Shown: piece by piece, positions 44,504 through 51,978 of the stretch
Layout of the letters: the number at the start of each line of letters is the position of its first letter
Position numbering within the stretch: position 1 is the stretch's first letter
DNA from: Acidobacteriota bacterium
GTDB taxonomy: Bacteria > Acidobacteriota > Terriglobia > UBA7540
Assembly: GCA_902812465.1 (NCBI GenBank)
Contig: CADDZE010000002.1
Location: 1-64,000, forward strand
DNA length: 64,000 nt
Direction: 5' to 3'
Program-made: the position numbers and the translations under genes
The notes under the pieces: model-generated
The model's input: the letters and a program-made list of their open reading frames with translations, nothing else
Databases searched by the model: none
Told to the model about the DNA's origin: nothing

Positions 44504-46021
44504 TCACTCCATTGCGAAGCTGGATGATCCGGTCGGAAGAGTGGTCAACAAATGCACTAAGGTCCGCACCGGGTGACCCGTGGGCCCCTTGGCGCGGTAA
44601 GGCTTTTCCTCGTTCGACCAGCGGGTTCCCGCGATATCAAGGTGGACCCAAGGCGTCTCCCCAGCGAACTCACCCACGAACATGGCTCCGGTGATAGCTC
44701 CGGCGTAGCGGCCGCCGGTGTTGGCGAGGTCAGCGATCGAGCTTTTGTAGAGCTCACGATATTCGTCATCGACAGGCAATTCCCACATACGCTCGCCCGT
44801 GGCCCGAGCGCTGGCCAGCACGCGCGCCACCCACTCCTTGTTGCGGCCGAACACCCCCGTGGTAATAGTGCCGAGGGCAATCATGACCGCGCCCGTGAGC
44901 GTGGCGGCGTCGATGAGCACGTTGCAACCGAGCTGCTGCGCATAAGTCAGAGCGTCGGCAAGCACCAGGCGACCCTCCGCATCCGTATTGAGGATCTCGA
45001 CGGTCTTCCCCGACATCGAGGTAATTACGTCCCCAGGTTTGTAAGCCTTGCCGCTGGGCATGTTCTCAGTCGCTGGAACCAAAGCCATCACGCGAACATT
45101 CGGCTTCAGCTGGGCAATCGCCTGCATCACCCCGAGCATCGTGGCTCCGCCTGCCATGTCTGTCTTCATCTCGTGCATATCGGTCGCAGGTTTGATGGAG
45201 ATGCCGCCGGTGTCAAACGTGATGCCCTTACCCACCAGCCCGATCAGCGGCGAGGCGGGAGCCTGGGGTGGAAGATATTTCAACACGATCAGCCGAGGCG
45301 GCTCGTCGCTTCCCTGAGCCACTGCCAAGAAGGCCCCCATCTTCAGCTCGCGAATCTGCTCCGGGCCAAGCACCTCGCAGTCGAGCCCATAGTGTCGCGC
45401 CATCTCCTGGGCGCGAGCGGCGAGGATGGCAGGAGTCATGCGATTCGAAGGCTCGTTCACCAGGTCGCGGGTGAAGTTGGTGGCCTCAGCAATGATTCGT
45501 CCGCGCTCGGCCGCTGCCTTCTCGGACTCCGTCGGAGGCCCGGCGATGGCCGCCAACTCCAACGTGTCGATGCGGCGGTCGCGTTCCCGGTCCGTCTTAT
45601 AGCGATCGGCATCGTAGTCCGCAAGGATCGCCCCTTCGACCACCGCCTGGATCTCGCCGCTACAATCTTGTTGTGTCTCCGGCAGTACCCAGCAAAGCCC
45701 GTGCAACCCTCGCGCCCGGACGGCACGCGTCGCCGCGCCCGCCACATTGCGGAGAAGATGGGTGTCGAATTGATCCTGCTTGCCTGCTCCGGCAACCAGC
45801 AATCTTGACGTCGCGAGGCCAGGCGGCTTAGGGATCCACGTGCAGTCGTACGCCTTTCCCGTAAGCTCGCCGCTATTCCGCATCTCTTCGAGAAGGGTCC
45901 GCACCGTGGCCGGGAGGTGAGCTACCGTTCCGCTCGAGGCTGCCTGCCCTTCAAAGCTGAACACCGCCAGGACGTTGGCTGCAAGCGTCGCCAAAGGCTC
46001 TTCACGAAATCGAACGACCAA
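44504..46021 (-). CDS. pepA: Cytosol (leucyl) aminopeptidase, M17 family
   Basis: 505 residues. The catalytic domain has KGITFDTGGISIKPATDM (metal ligands and Lys region), then EILNTDAEGRLVLADAL with Asn345 beginning the signature, and VLIDAATLTGAVMIALG. The N-terminal domain is about residues 1-165. It removes N-terminal residues from peptides in the cytoplasm and, in E. coli, also binds DNA at cer sites. The start is TTG at 46021 with the strong Shine-Dalgarno AAGGAGG 9 bases upstream. It is the last gene of a leftward operon with ridA and the thioesterase. Confidence 0.95.
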   Translation of the reverse strand: MVVRFREEPLATLAANVLAVFSFEGQAASSGTVAHLPATVRTLLEEMRNSGELTGKAYDCTWIPKPPGLATSRLLVAGAGKQDQFDTHLLRNVAGAATRAVRARGLHGLCWVLPETQQDCSGEIQAVVEGAILADYDADRYKTDRERDRRIDTLELAAIAGPPTESEKAAAERGRIIAEATNFTRDLVNEPSNRMTPAILAARAQEMARHYGLDCEVLGPEQIRELKMGAFLAVAQGSDEPPRLIVLKYLPPQAPASPLIGLVGKGITFDTGGISIKPATDMHEMKTDMAGGATMLGVMQAIAQLKPNVRVMALVPATENMPSGKAYKPGDVITSMSGKTVEILNTDAEGRLVLADALTYAQQLGCNVLIDAATLTGAVMIALGTITTGVFGRNKEWVARVLASARATGERMWELPVDDEYRELYKSSIADLANTGGRYAGAITGAMFVGEFAGETPWVHLDIAGTRWSNEEKPYRAKGPTGHPVRTLVHLLTTLPTGSSSFAME

Positions 46022-46081
46022 GACTAAGCCTCCTTGTCTGATGGTTGAGACTCGCGGACGGGCTCGTCCGCAGCCGTGGGC

Positions 46082-46471
46082 TCAATGCACGGCCACCGCC
46101 TCAATCTCTACTAGCATCTCCGGATCGACCAGCCTCGTGACACCGATCAGGCTCATTGCCGGATGAATTTCACCGAAGAACTCCGCATGGGCCTTGGCCA
46201 CTTCCTGCCAGCGCTCGATGTCTGTCAGGTAGACGCGGGTGCGCACTACATGCTCAAGGCCCAGCCCGAGCCGCTTGAGGGCATTCTCGATGTTGCGAAT
46301 CGCCTGCACCGTTTGGGCATAAGCGTCACCCGGATTGAGGACCTTGCCGGAAGGGTCTGTGCCCGTGGTTCCGGAGACGTAGACCATTTCGCCTGCTTGT
46401 ACGGCACGCGCGTACCCGGCCAACGGTTCCCACGGGGTGCCAGAAAAGATTTTAGTGCGCTTGATCTTCAT
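46082..46471 (-). CDS. ridA: RidA family reactive intermediate deaminase
   Basis: 129 residues, the standard RidA/YjgF size. Motifs seen are YARAVQAGEMVYVSGTTG, GLEHVVRTRVYLTDIE (catalytic Arg) and PAMSLIGVTRLVDPEMLVEIEAVA. RidA removes 2-aminoacrylate and related imines made by PLP enzymes, and some members have other deaminase substrates. A perfect AAGGAGG site precedes the ATG. It lies between the thioesterase and pepA genes in one direction, gaps of about 60 bp each. Confidence 0.93.
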   Translation of the reverse strand: MKIKRTKIFSGTPWEPLAGYARAVQAGEMVYVSGTTGTDPSGKVLNPGDAYAQTVQAIRNIENALKRLGLGLEHVVRTRVYLTDIERWQEVAKAHAEFFGEIHPAMSLIGVTRLVDPEMLVEIEAVAVH

Positions 46472-46531
46472 AAAGCCTCCTTGTCGGTCCTCAAAACCGC
46501 GCCTCTGCAGCTGGCCCTGCGGTAAGCTGAC

Positions 46532-47044
46532 TCACGGTTTGGAATGCGTGCGAAACTTGCGGTGGGCTCGCCCGGCGAGGGCCAGCCGCCGCCGCCGCCT
46601 CTCGAGGGCCTCACGGTACCGGCGGCGCTCGTCGGCCGTCCGAGGTATAAGCGGCGGAACGGGGGTGGGCTGGCCGTGCTCGTCCACGGCCACGTAGGTG
46701 ACGAAAGCGGAGCTGGTCTGACGGCGTTCGCCGGAGATGAAGTCCTCGAGGAAGACGTTGACCTCGACCTCCATGGAAGTGTTGAAGGCGCGTGTGACGT
46801 GAGCACGCAAAAGGATGATCTGGCCGACGCGGATGGGGTACATGAAGTCCAAGCTGTCTACCGCCACGGTCACCACATGGCGACGGGAATGACGGTGCGC
46901 GGCGACGGCTCCGGCAATGTCAATCAGGTGCATCACCTTGCCGCCGAGAATGTTACCCAGCGGGTTGGCGTCATTGGGCAGCACCACCTCGAGCATCTCG
47001 GTACTGGATTCAAGTACGGTCCGGCCGCGCTGCCGCTCACGCAT
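46532..47044 (-). CDS. Acyl-CoA thioesterase, hotdog fold
   Basis: 170 residues. The hotdog core has the catalytic Asn/Asp region DANPLGNILGGKVMHLIDIAG and the CoA-side strands VVTVAVDSLDFMYPIRVGQIILLRAHV. It matches the YciA/BFIT-type thioesterases that hydrolyse acyl-CoA to free acid and CoA. The C-terminal 35 residues are Arg-rich and probably disordered. Start ATG at 47044 with GAAGAG ahead. First gene of the operon with ridA and pepA. Confidence 0.88.
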   Translation of the reverse strand: MRERQRGRTVLESSTEMLEVVLPNDANPLGNILGGKVMHLIDIAGAVAAHRHSRRHVVTVAVDSLDFMYPIRVGQIILLRAHVTRAFNTSMEVEVNVFLEDFISGERRQTSSAFVTYVAVDEHGQPTPVPPLIPRTADERRRYREALERRRRRLALAGRAHRKFRTHSKP

Positions 47045-47244
47045 TCAGTGTCTCTTCTTTGGATTCCTTTCCCGCCGCTGGCGTCGGGCCTTCCGCCTGC
47101 CCCTCCCGGGTAGCTAGCCGACTGCTCTCCTCCTGGCAGTGGACCGGTCGCCTATAGTATTGTAGACGGTGCGCTAATGCAACCTTTATGAGACGCCTGG
47201 GAAGCCATCCTGGTCTTTCGAAGGCTCCGCTAGCGACAGCTTCG

Positions 47245-47565
47245 ATGGACAAGCAACGCGTGGAATTCTCGCAGCAAGCCCTCCAACAAGACGCGGACAA
47301 CACGTTTGTCCGCTACGCCCTGGCCCTGGAGCTGGCAGGCTCGGAGCGTCCGGAAGACGCTTGGCCCCACTTCGGCTACCTTCTCGATCGCCATCCAGAG
47401 TACGTGCCCACCTACTACCATGCCGGTAAATGGCTGGCAGCTCGCGGACAGATCGAGGAGGCGCGAAGGGTGCTGAGCCGGGGCATCCAGGTCAGCAGCC
47501 ACCAGAATAATGTGCATGCCCGCAGCGAGCTGGAAGCGGCACTGGAGGACCTGGCTGTACCTTGA
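47245..47565 (+). CDS. Short TPR protein
   Basis: 106 residues from the ATG at 47245 (the frame is also open from 47188). Three tetratricopeptide-like helix pairs are seen: FVRYALALELAGSERPEDAWP, YVPTYYHAGKWLAARGQIEEA and NVHARSELEAALEDL. Such small TPR proteins act as adaptors. No Shine-Dalgarno is convincing for either start. Its last 74 bases overlap the 3' end of the convergent terC-like gene on the opposite strand. Confidence 0.75.
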   Translation: MDKQRVEFSQQALQQDADNTFVRYALALELAGSERPEDAWPHFGYLLDRHPEYVPTYYHAGKWLAARGQIEEARRVLSRGIQVSSHQNNVHARSELEAALEDLAVP

Positions 47566-48556
47566 GCTTTTCAGTGCTCTCACTTTGCGGATCCTCGGCC
47601 TTCGACCCGTCGACGGGTTTTCCCCCGTCACCGCCGGGCGCCGGTGCTCCTTTCTCGGGTGCCGCTCGGAGGGAGGCCAGGATCGTCAGCAGAAGCACGG
47701 CGCAGATAACAGCAAGAGAAACGGCAAGGGGCACTTCCAGAAAAGAACCGACGAGCATCTTGCAACCCACGAAGATGAGGATAGCCGCCAAACCAGCATG
47801 TAAATAACGCAGTTTTTTCATGACTCCGGCGAGAACAAAGTATAGCGACCGCAAACCCAGAATGGCCAAGACATTCGAGCTAAACACGATGAAAGGGTCA
47901 CGCGTGATAGCGAAAACCGCGGGAATGGAGTCGAGCGCCAATACCAGATCGGCGGCCTCCACCATGATGAGCGCCAGCAATAAGGGTGTGGCAAACCACC
48001 GGCCATCCCGCCGCAGCAGAAAGGCGCCGCCGCTCTCGGCGGCCAACGGGAAAACCGACTGCACTCGGCGAACCAGGGGATTGCGCTCTGGGTCGGGGGC
48101 CTTTCGCCCGTGGCGCAGCAGGCGAACACCGGTCATGATCAGGAACGCGCCGAAAATGTAAAGAACCCAGTGGAAGCGCGAGATCAGCGCGGCACCCGCA
48201 GCGATGAAGAGTCCGCGCATAACCAGTGCACCTACCACACCCCAAAAAAGAAGCTTGTGCCTGTACAAGGGCGGTACACCGAGCGAGCCAAGAATGACGG
48301 TAAAGAGGAAAATGTTATCCAAGGAGAGGGTTTTTTCGAGCAGGTAGCCGGCGAAGAATTGAATGCCACTCTCCGGTCCCCTCCAAAGGAAGATTCCGAT
48401 CCCGAAGGTGATCGCAAGCCCGATCCATACAGCGCTCCAGGCGGCGGCTGCGCGCGTCGAGACGGCGTGCGGCCGGCGGTGAATCACGCCCAAGTCGAGG
48501 GCCAACATGCCCAGGACCAACAAGGTAAAAAGGCCTATGGAAAGCCACTCGCTCAT
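47492..48556 (-). CDS. TerC family membrane protein (metal ion exporter)
   Basis: 354 residues with about nine membrane segments. The TerC signature is present as GYLLEKTLSLDNIFLF and VEAADLVLALDSIPAVFAIT, with the paired Asp residues in helices. Members (TerC, Alx, YoaE-related) export manganese or affect tellurite resistance and secreted metalloenzyme loading. The start at 48556 (MSEWLSIGLFTLLVLG) begins with the first membrane helix; the frame is open to 48637. The C-terminal 50 residues are Gly/Pro/Ser-rich, ending with a His/Cys-containing tail. Divergent from the NhaR-type regulator, with a T-N11-A box between them; convergent overlap with the TPR gene. Confidence 0.92.
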   Translation of the reverse strand: MSEWLSIGLFTLLVLGMLALDLGVIHRRPHAVSTRAAAAWSAVWIGLAITFGIGIFLWRGPESGIQFFAGYLLEKTLSLDNIFLFTVILGSLGVPPLYRHKLLFWGVVGALVMRGLFIAAGAALISRFHWVLYIFGAFLIMTGVRLLRHGRKAPDPERNPLVRRVQSVFPLAAESGGAFLLRRDGRWFATPLLLALIMVEAADLVLALDSIPAVFAITRDPFIVFSSNVLAILGLRSLYFVLAGVMKKLRYLHAGLAAILIFVGCKMLVGSFLEVPLAVSLAVICAVLLLTILASLRAAPEKGAPAPGGDGGKPVDGSKAEDPQSESTEKLKVQPGPPVPLPARCGHAHYSGGC

Positions 48557-48673
48557 AGGTGATACCTGGGCCAGCCCCGTCATCGATCCCGGCTCGCGCT
48601 TACTGGCCGGAAGCCGCTGTCCTGGCCACCCTTCCATTGAGGCATGCGCCGGGTGTTTTAAAAAGTAGAAAGT

Positions 48674-48705
48674 TTGATAGTCATACTTCAGTTTTTTCTA
48701 AGTAT
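48674..48705 (+). promoter_or_regulatory. LysR-type operator with promoter ahead of the NhaR-type gene
   Basis: ATACTT (48683-48688) and AAGTAT (48700-48705) are perfect inverted arms separated by 11 bases, giving the T-N11-A box of LysR regulators. TTGATA (48674-48679) and TCTAAG (48697-48702), 17 bases apart, form a candidate promoter overlapping it. The box lies within the terC/nhaR divergent region, so it may control both genes. Confidence 0.6.
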
Positions 48706-48716
48706 TATCGGCTCTT

Positions 48717-49634
48717 ATGGAGTGGCTCAACTACCATCACCTGCTCTACTTCTGGACCGTCGCAAGGACGGGAAGCATCGCCAACGCCTCGAAGGAGCTG
48801 CTGCTCGCGCCTCCGACCATCAGCGCGCAGATCAAGCGACTGGAAGCGACAATGGGCGAGAAATTGTTTGCCCGCCCCGGGCGCCGCCTGGTTCTCACAG
48901 AAATGGGCCGCGTGGTGTTCCGCTACGCGGAGGAGATTTTTGGGCTGGGCCGCGAGTTGCTCGACACCCTCCAGGATCGTCCTACGGGGAGGCCACTGCG
49001 GGTGCAAATCGGGGTTGCGGACGTTCTGCCCAAGCGCATCGCCTGCTTGCTGATTGAACCGGCATTTCATCTGGCCAGGCAGGTGCGGGTGATATGCCGA
49101 GAGGATCGGGGCGACCGCTTGCTGGCGGACTTGGCCCTGAACGAACTGGACGTGGTGCTGGCCGACGCGCCTATCGGACCGGGGGTCAAGGTGCAGGCCT
49201 ATAACCACCTGCTGGGCGAGTGTGGCGTCGCCTTTTACGGCCAGCCCAAGCTGGCCGCCGCCCACCGCGGGCCCTTTCCGTACTGCCTAGACCGCGCTCC
49301 TATGCTGTTACCTACCAACCACAACGCCCTTCGACCGGAGCTAGACGAGTGGTTCAGCGCCAGCGGCATTCGTCCACTGGTGATTGGGGAGTTCGACGAC
49401 TTCTCACTCCTCCGAACTTTTGCCGAAGCGGGATTGGGTTTTCTGCCGGCTCCCCTGGTTCTCGACCAGGAGATGCGTCGCCGCTACCGTTTCCAGCGAA
49501 TGGGGCGAGCCGAGCAAGTTCAAGCGGCTTTCTACGCCATTTCTGTGGAGCGGAGGGTCAAGAACCCTGCCGTGGCCGCCATCTGTGAACGGGCACGTCA
49601 GAAGGTATTCCGATCTGGACGGACCGGGAGTTAA
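48717..49634 (+). CDS. nhaR: LysR-type regulator of the NhaR group
   Basis: 305 residues. The N-terminal winged helix starts MEWLNYHHLLYFWTVARTGS, the typical NhaR opening, and continues IANASKELLLAPPTISAQIKRLE and GEKLFARPGRRLVLTEMG. A two-lobed effector domain follows. In E. coli NhaR senses sodium and controls nhaA. In this locus it faces a TerC-type exporter and is followed 47 bp on by a CDF exporter, so control of cation balance is the simplest reading. No start alternatives; a strong operator precedes it. The target set is not proven. Confidence 0.9.
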   Translation: MEWLNYHHLLYFWTVARTGSIANASKELLLAPPTISAQIKRLEATMGEKLFARPGRRLVLTEMGRVVFRYAEEIFGLGRELLDTLQDRPTGRPLRVQIGVADVLPKRIACLLIEPAFHLARQVRVICREDRGDRLLADLALNELDVVLADAPIGPGVKVQAYNHLLGECGVAFYGQPKLAAAHRGPFPYCLDRAPMLLPTNHNALRPELDEWFSASGIRPLVIGEFDDFSLLRTFAEAGLGFLPAPLVLDQEMRRRYRFQRMGRAEQVQAAFYAISVERRVKNPAVAAICERARQKVFRSGRTGS

Positions 49635-49681
49635 CCCAGCTTACCAGGAGAGGGCCTTACAATGAAGGCCAGCATCTTCCC

Positions 49682-51136
49682 ATGATCTCGCGGGTGAAAT
49701 CATTGCGACGGCGAAAGACGGATTTGGATCCGGCGCTGGAGAAGCAATCCGTCGCACTCGGCTCGCTGCTGGCGGCTATGGTCCTGACGCTGCTGAAGAT
49801 TGCGGTGGGAGTGCTGACCGGCAGCCTGGGGATACTATCTGAAGCAGCCCACTCCGGGCTGGACCTCGTGGCCGCGGCGCTCACCCTGGTCTCCGTCCGC
49901 GCCGCTGACAAGCCCGCCGATCCCTCGCACCCTTTCGGTCATGGCAAGATCGAGCACCTTTCCGCCTTCGTTCAGACGGCGCTGCTGCTGGCCACGTGTG
50001 CCTGGATTATCGTCGAGTCCATCCGCCGGCTCTTCTTCGCGCCGGTGCGCGTCGAGCCGAACGTCTGGGCGTTCGCGGTGATGTTCGTCTCCGTCTCCAT
50101 TGACACGTGGCGCTCGCGCGAGCTGTTCCACGTGGCGCGTAAGTACAACAGCCAAGCCCTGGAGGCCGACGCGCTTCACTTCTCGACGGACGTCTACAGT
50201 GCCAGCGTGGTGATTTTCGGCCTGACCCTGGTCTTCATCTCCCGGCAGCGAAACCTCTCCTGGCTGCGTAATGCGGACACAGTGGCGGCCTTGGCGGTAG
50301 CCGGCATCATTGTTTACGTGGGCCTGCGGCTGGGCCGCCGGACCGTAGCGGCCCTGGTGGACGAAGCTCCTGAAGGCCCTCCCCGCAGTATCGCCGAGGC
50401 CGTGGCTCGCGTGCCCGGCGTGTTGAACCAGGAGCGCATCCGGGTGCGGCAGAGCGGCGGCCGGCTATTCGTGGACCTGCGCCTGACCTTGCCAGGCAAC
50501 ATTCCCTTCGAGCACGCTCAGTCCGTCGTGAACTTGGTGGAATCGAAGGTCCACGAGCTTTTCCCCACAGCGGACGTGGTTATTCACGCCACCCCTCAAG
50601 AACCGCCCACGCATGATCTGGTAGAGCGTGTGCGTGCCATCGCACACCGCAGCGCCTTTCAGGTTCACGATGTGACCGCCTACCAGGTGGATGGACGGGT
50701 GAATGTCAGCCTAGACCTGGAGGTAAATCCGGCTTTGACGCTTGAGCTGGCACACCGTCAGGCCACCGCTCTAGAGGAGGCCATCAAGCGAGAGCTCGGC
50801 ACGGTAAACGCGGTGAATGTCCACATCGAACCTCTCCGGAGGCGCATAGAGACGGCCGCCGCCAGTGAAGTACGGCAGGACCTGGAGCGGGAACTAGTTC
50901 GCCTCGCCCGCCAGACTCCGGAGGTAGTCGATGTTCATTCCCTCGAAGCCCACCGTGTGGGCAAGGACATTCTCGTTAGCCTTCATTGCACCCTCGAGCC
51001 ACACCTGCCGATTGCCCGGGTTCATGAAATCACGGACCAGCTGGAGCTACGCTTCCGCGAAGCCTTCCCCCAGATTTCCAAGGTGAGCATCCACGCTGAG
51101 CCAAAGGGAGAGGACAAACAAGAGATCAAACCCTGA
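49682..51136 (+). CDS. Cation diffusion facilitator exporter with an extended cytoplasmic part
   Basis: 484 residues; the usual CDF length is about 300. The membrane part (to about residue 215) has the two HxxxD-type metal sites SEAAHSGLDLVAA and ALHFSTDVYSASVV. The C-terminal half consists of three similar dimerisation-domain units, starting near GVLNQERIRVRQSGGRLFVDL, AFQVHDVTAYQVDGRVNVSL and EVVDVHSLEAHRVGKDILVSL. Standard CDFs have one. CDFs exchange Zn, Mn, Fe or Co for protons. It follows the NhaR-type gene in the same direction. Shine-Dalgarno is weak. Confidence 0.92.
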   Translation: MISRVKSLRRRKTDLDPALEKQSVALGSLLAAMVLTLLKIAVGVLTGSLGILSEAAHSGLDLVAAALTLVSVRAADKPADPSHPFGHGKIEHLSAFVQTALLLATCAWIIVESIRRLFFAPVRVEPNVWAFAVMFVSVSIDTWRSRELFHVARKYNSQALEADALHFSTDVYSASVVIFGLTLVFISRQRNLSWLRNADTVAALAVAGIIVYVGLRLGRRTVAALVDEAPEGPPRSIAEAVARVPGVLNQERIRVRQSGGRLFVDLRLTLPGNIPFEHAQSVVNLVESKVHELFPTADVVIHATPQEPPTHDLVERVRAIAHRSAFQVHDVTAYQVDGRVNVSLDLEVNPALTLELAHRQATALEEAIKRELGTVNAVNVHIEPLRRRIETAAASEVRQDLERELVRLARQTPEVVDVHSLEAHRVGKDILVSLHCTLEPHLPIARVHEITDQLELRFREAFPQISKVSIHAEPKGEDKQEIKP

Positions 51137-51194
51137 CGGCGAGCTACAGCTTCCCCCCTGGGCCATCAGCCACACATGAGCCGGGCACGGGCCG

Positions 51195-51830
51195 TTAAGG
51201 ATGGGGCGTCGCGGGCTTCGAGGCTGTGGACTTGGGAGCCGGGGTGGTTTCCGCCGCGCCGCCGGCCACCGGATTGGCCGCGTCGTATAGCTTCACGATG
51301 GCCTGGGTGATGTCGATGCCGTTGGCCGCGTAGTAGACAGGCATATTGACGGCGGCGGGGTCAAAAATCACCGCAAAGCCGTTCTTCTGGGCGTAATCGT
51401 TGATCACCCGCACCATCTTCTGGCCGATACGCCGCACGACTTCCTGGCTGTCGTTCTGGAAGTCAGCGTTGTCATCTTCTTGCGTGCGCTTGAAGATGCG
51501 CTGCTTTTCATCCAGCTCGCGCTGCAGCCGGACTCGCTCTTCGTCACTGAGCGTCGCAGCCTGCTTCTGCAGTTGATCATTGAGCGCGTTAATTTCCTGG
51601 TCCAGCCGCTGGAGTTCATTTCGCTTGGGCTCATACTTCTTCTGGATGTCCCCCAGCGCCTTCTTGCCTTCCTGCGTACTGGCGATCGCTTCCTGAATAT
51701 TAATCAGGCCTACTTTGCCGACCGCTCCCGTGCCCGCCGTGGGGCTAGCGGCAGGGTCCTGGCCATGCGCCGGACCTGTCCCGGCAAGCAACCACAACGC
51801 CGCCGCAAGTGTGAACAACCTTGGTTTCAT
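51195..51830 (-). CDS. OmpH/Skp family periplasmic chaperone
   Basis: 211 residues. A signal peptide (MKPRLFTLAAALWLLAG) is followed by GKVGLINIQEAIASTQEGKKAL, the OmpH start, then a long coiled coil (NELQRLDQEINALNDQLQKQ, EERVRLQRELDEKQRI). A C-terminal NAFAVIFDPAAVNMPVYY-like strand ends the fold. The last 40 residues are Ala/Pro-rich. It holds unfolded outer-membrane proteins for delivery to BamA, whose gene is just upstream in the same direction (148 bp gap). Strong GGAAGGAG Shine-Dalgarno. Confidence 0.92.
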   Translation of the reverse strand: MKPRLFTLAAALWLLAGTGPAHGQDPAASPTAGTGAVGKVGLINIQEAIASTQEGKKALGDIQKKYEPKRNELQRLDQEINALNDQLQKQAATLSDEERVRLQRELDEKQRIFKRTQEDDNADFQNDSQEVVRRIGQKMVRVINDYAQKNGFAVIFDPAAVNMPVYYAANGIDITQAIVKLYDAANPVAGGAAETTPAPKSTASKPATPHP

Positions 51831-51978
51831 GCAGACTCCTTCCGAAATCGGTCTTCGATGAAACTATTGTAGCTCAAACTGCTCGTGGCCGCCATGCCAC
51901 CAGCCAGGCAGCCGGCTGAGCCTCGGGCCAGCTCTCGATACTCTACGGCCTCACCCGCTGTCTGGCCCTGCGCCACGC

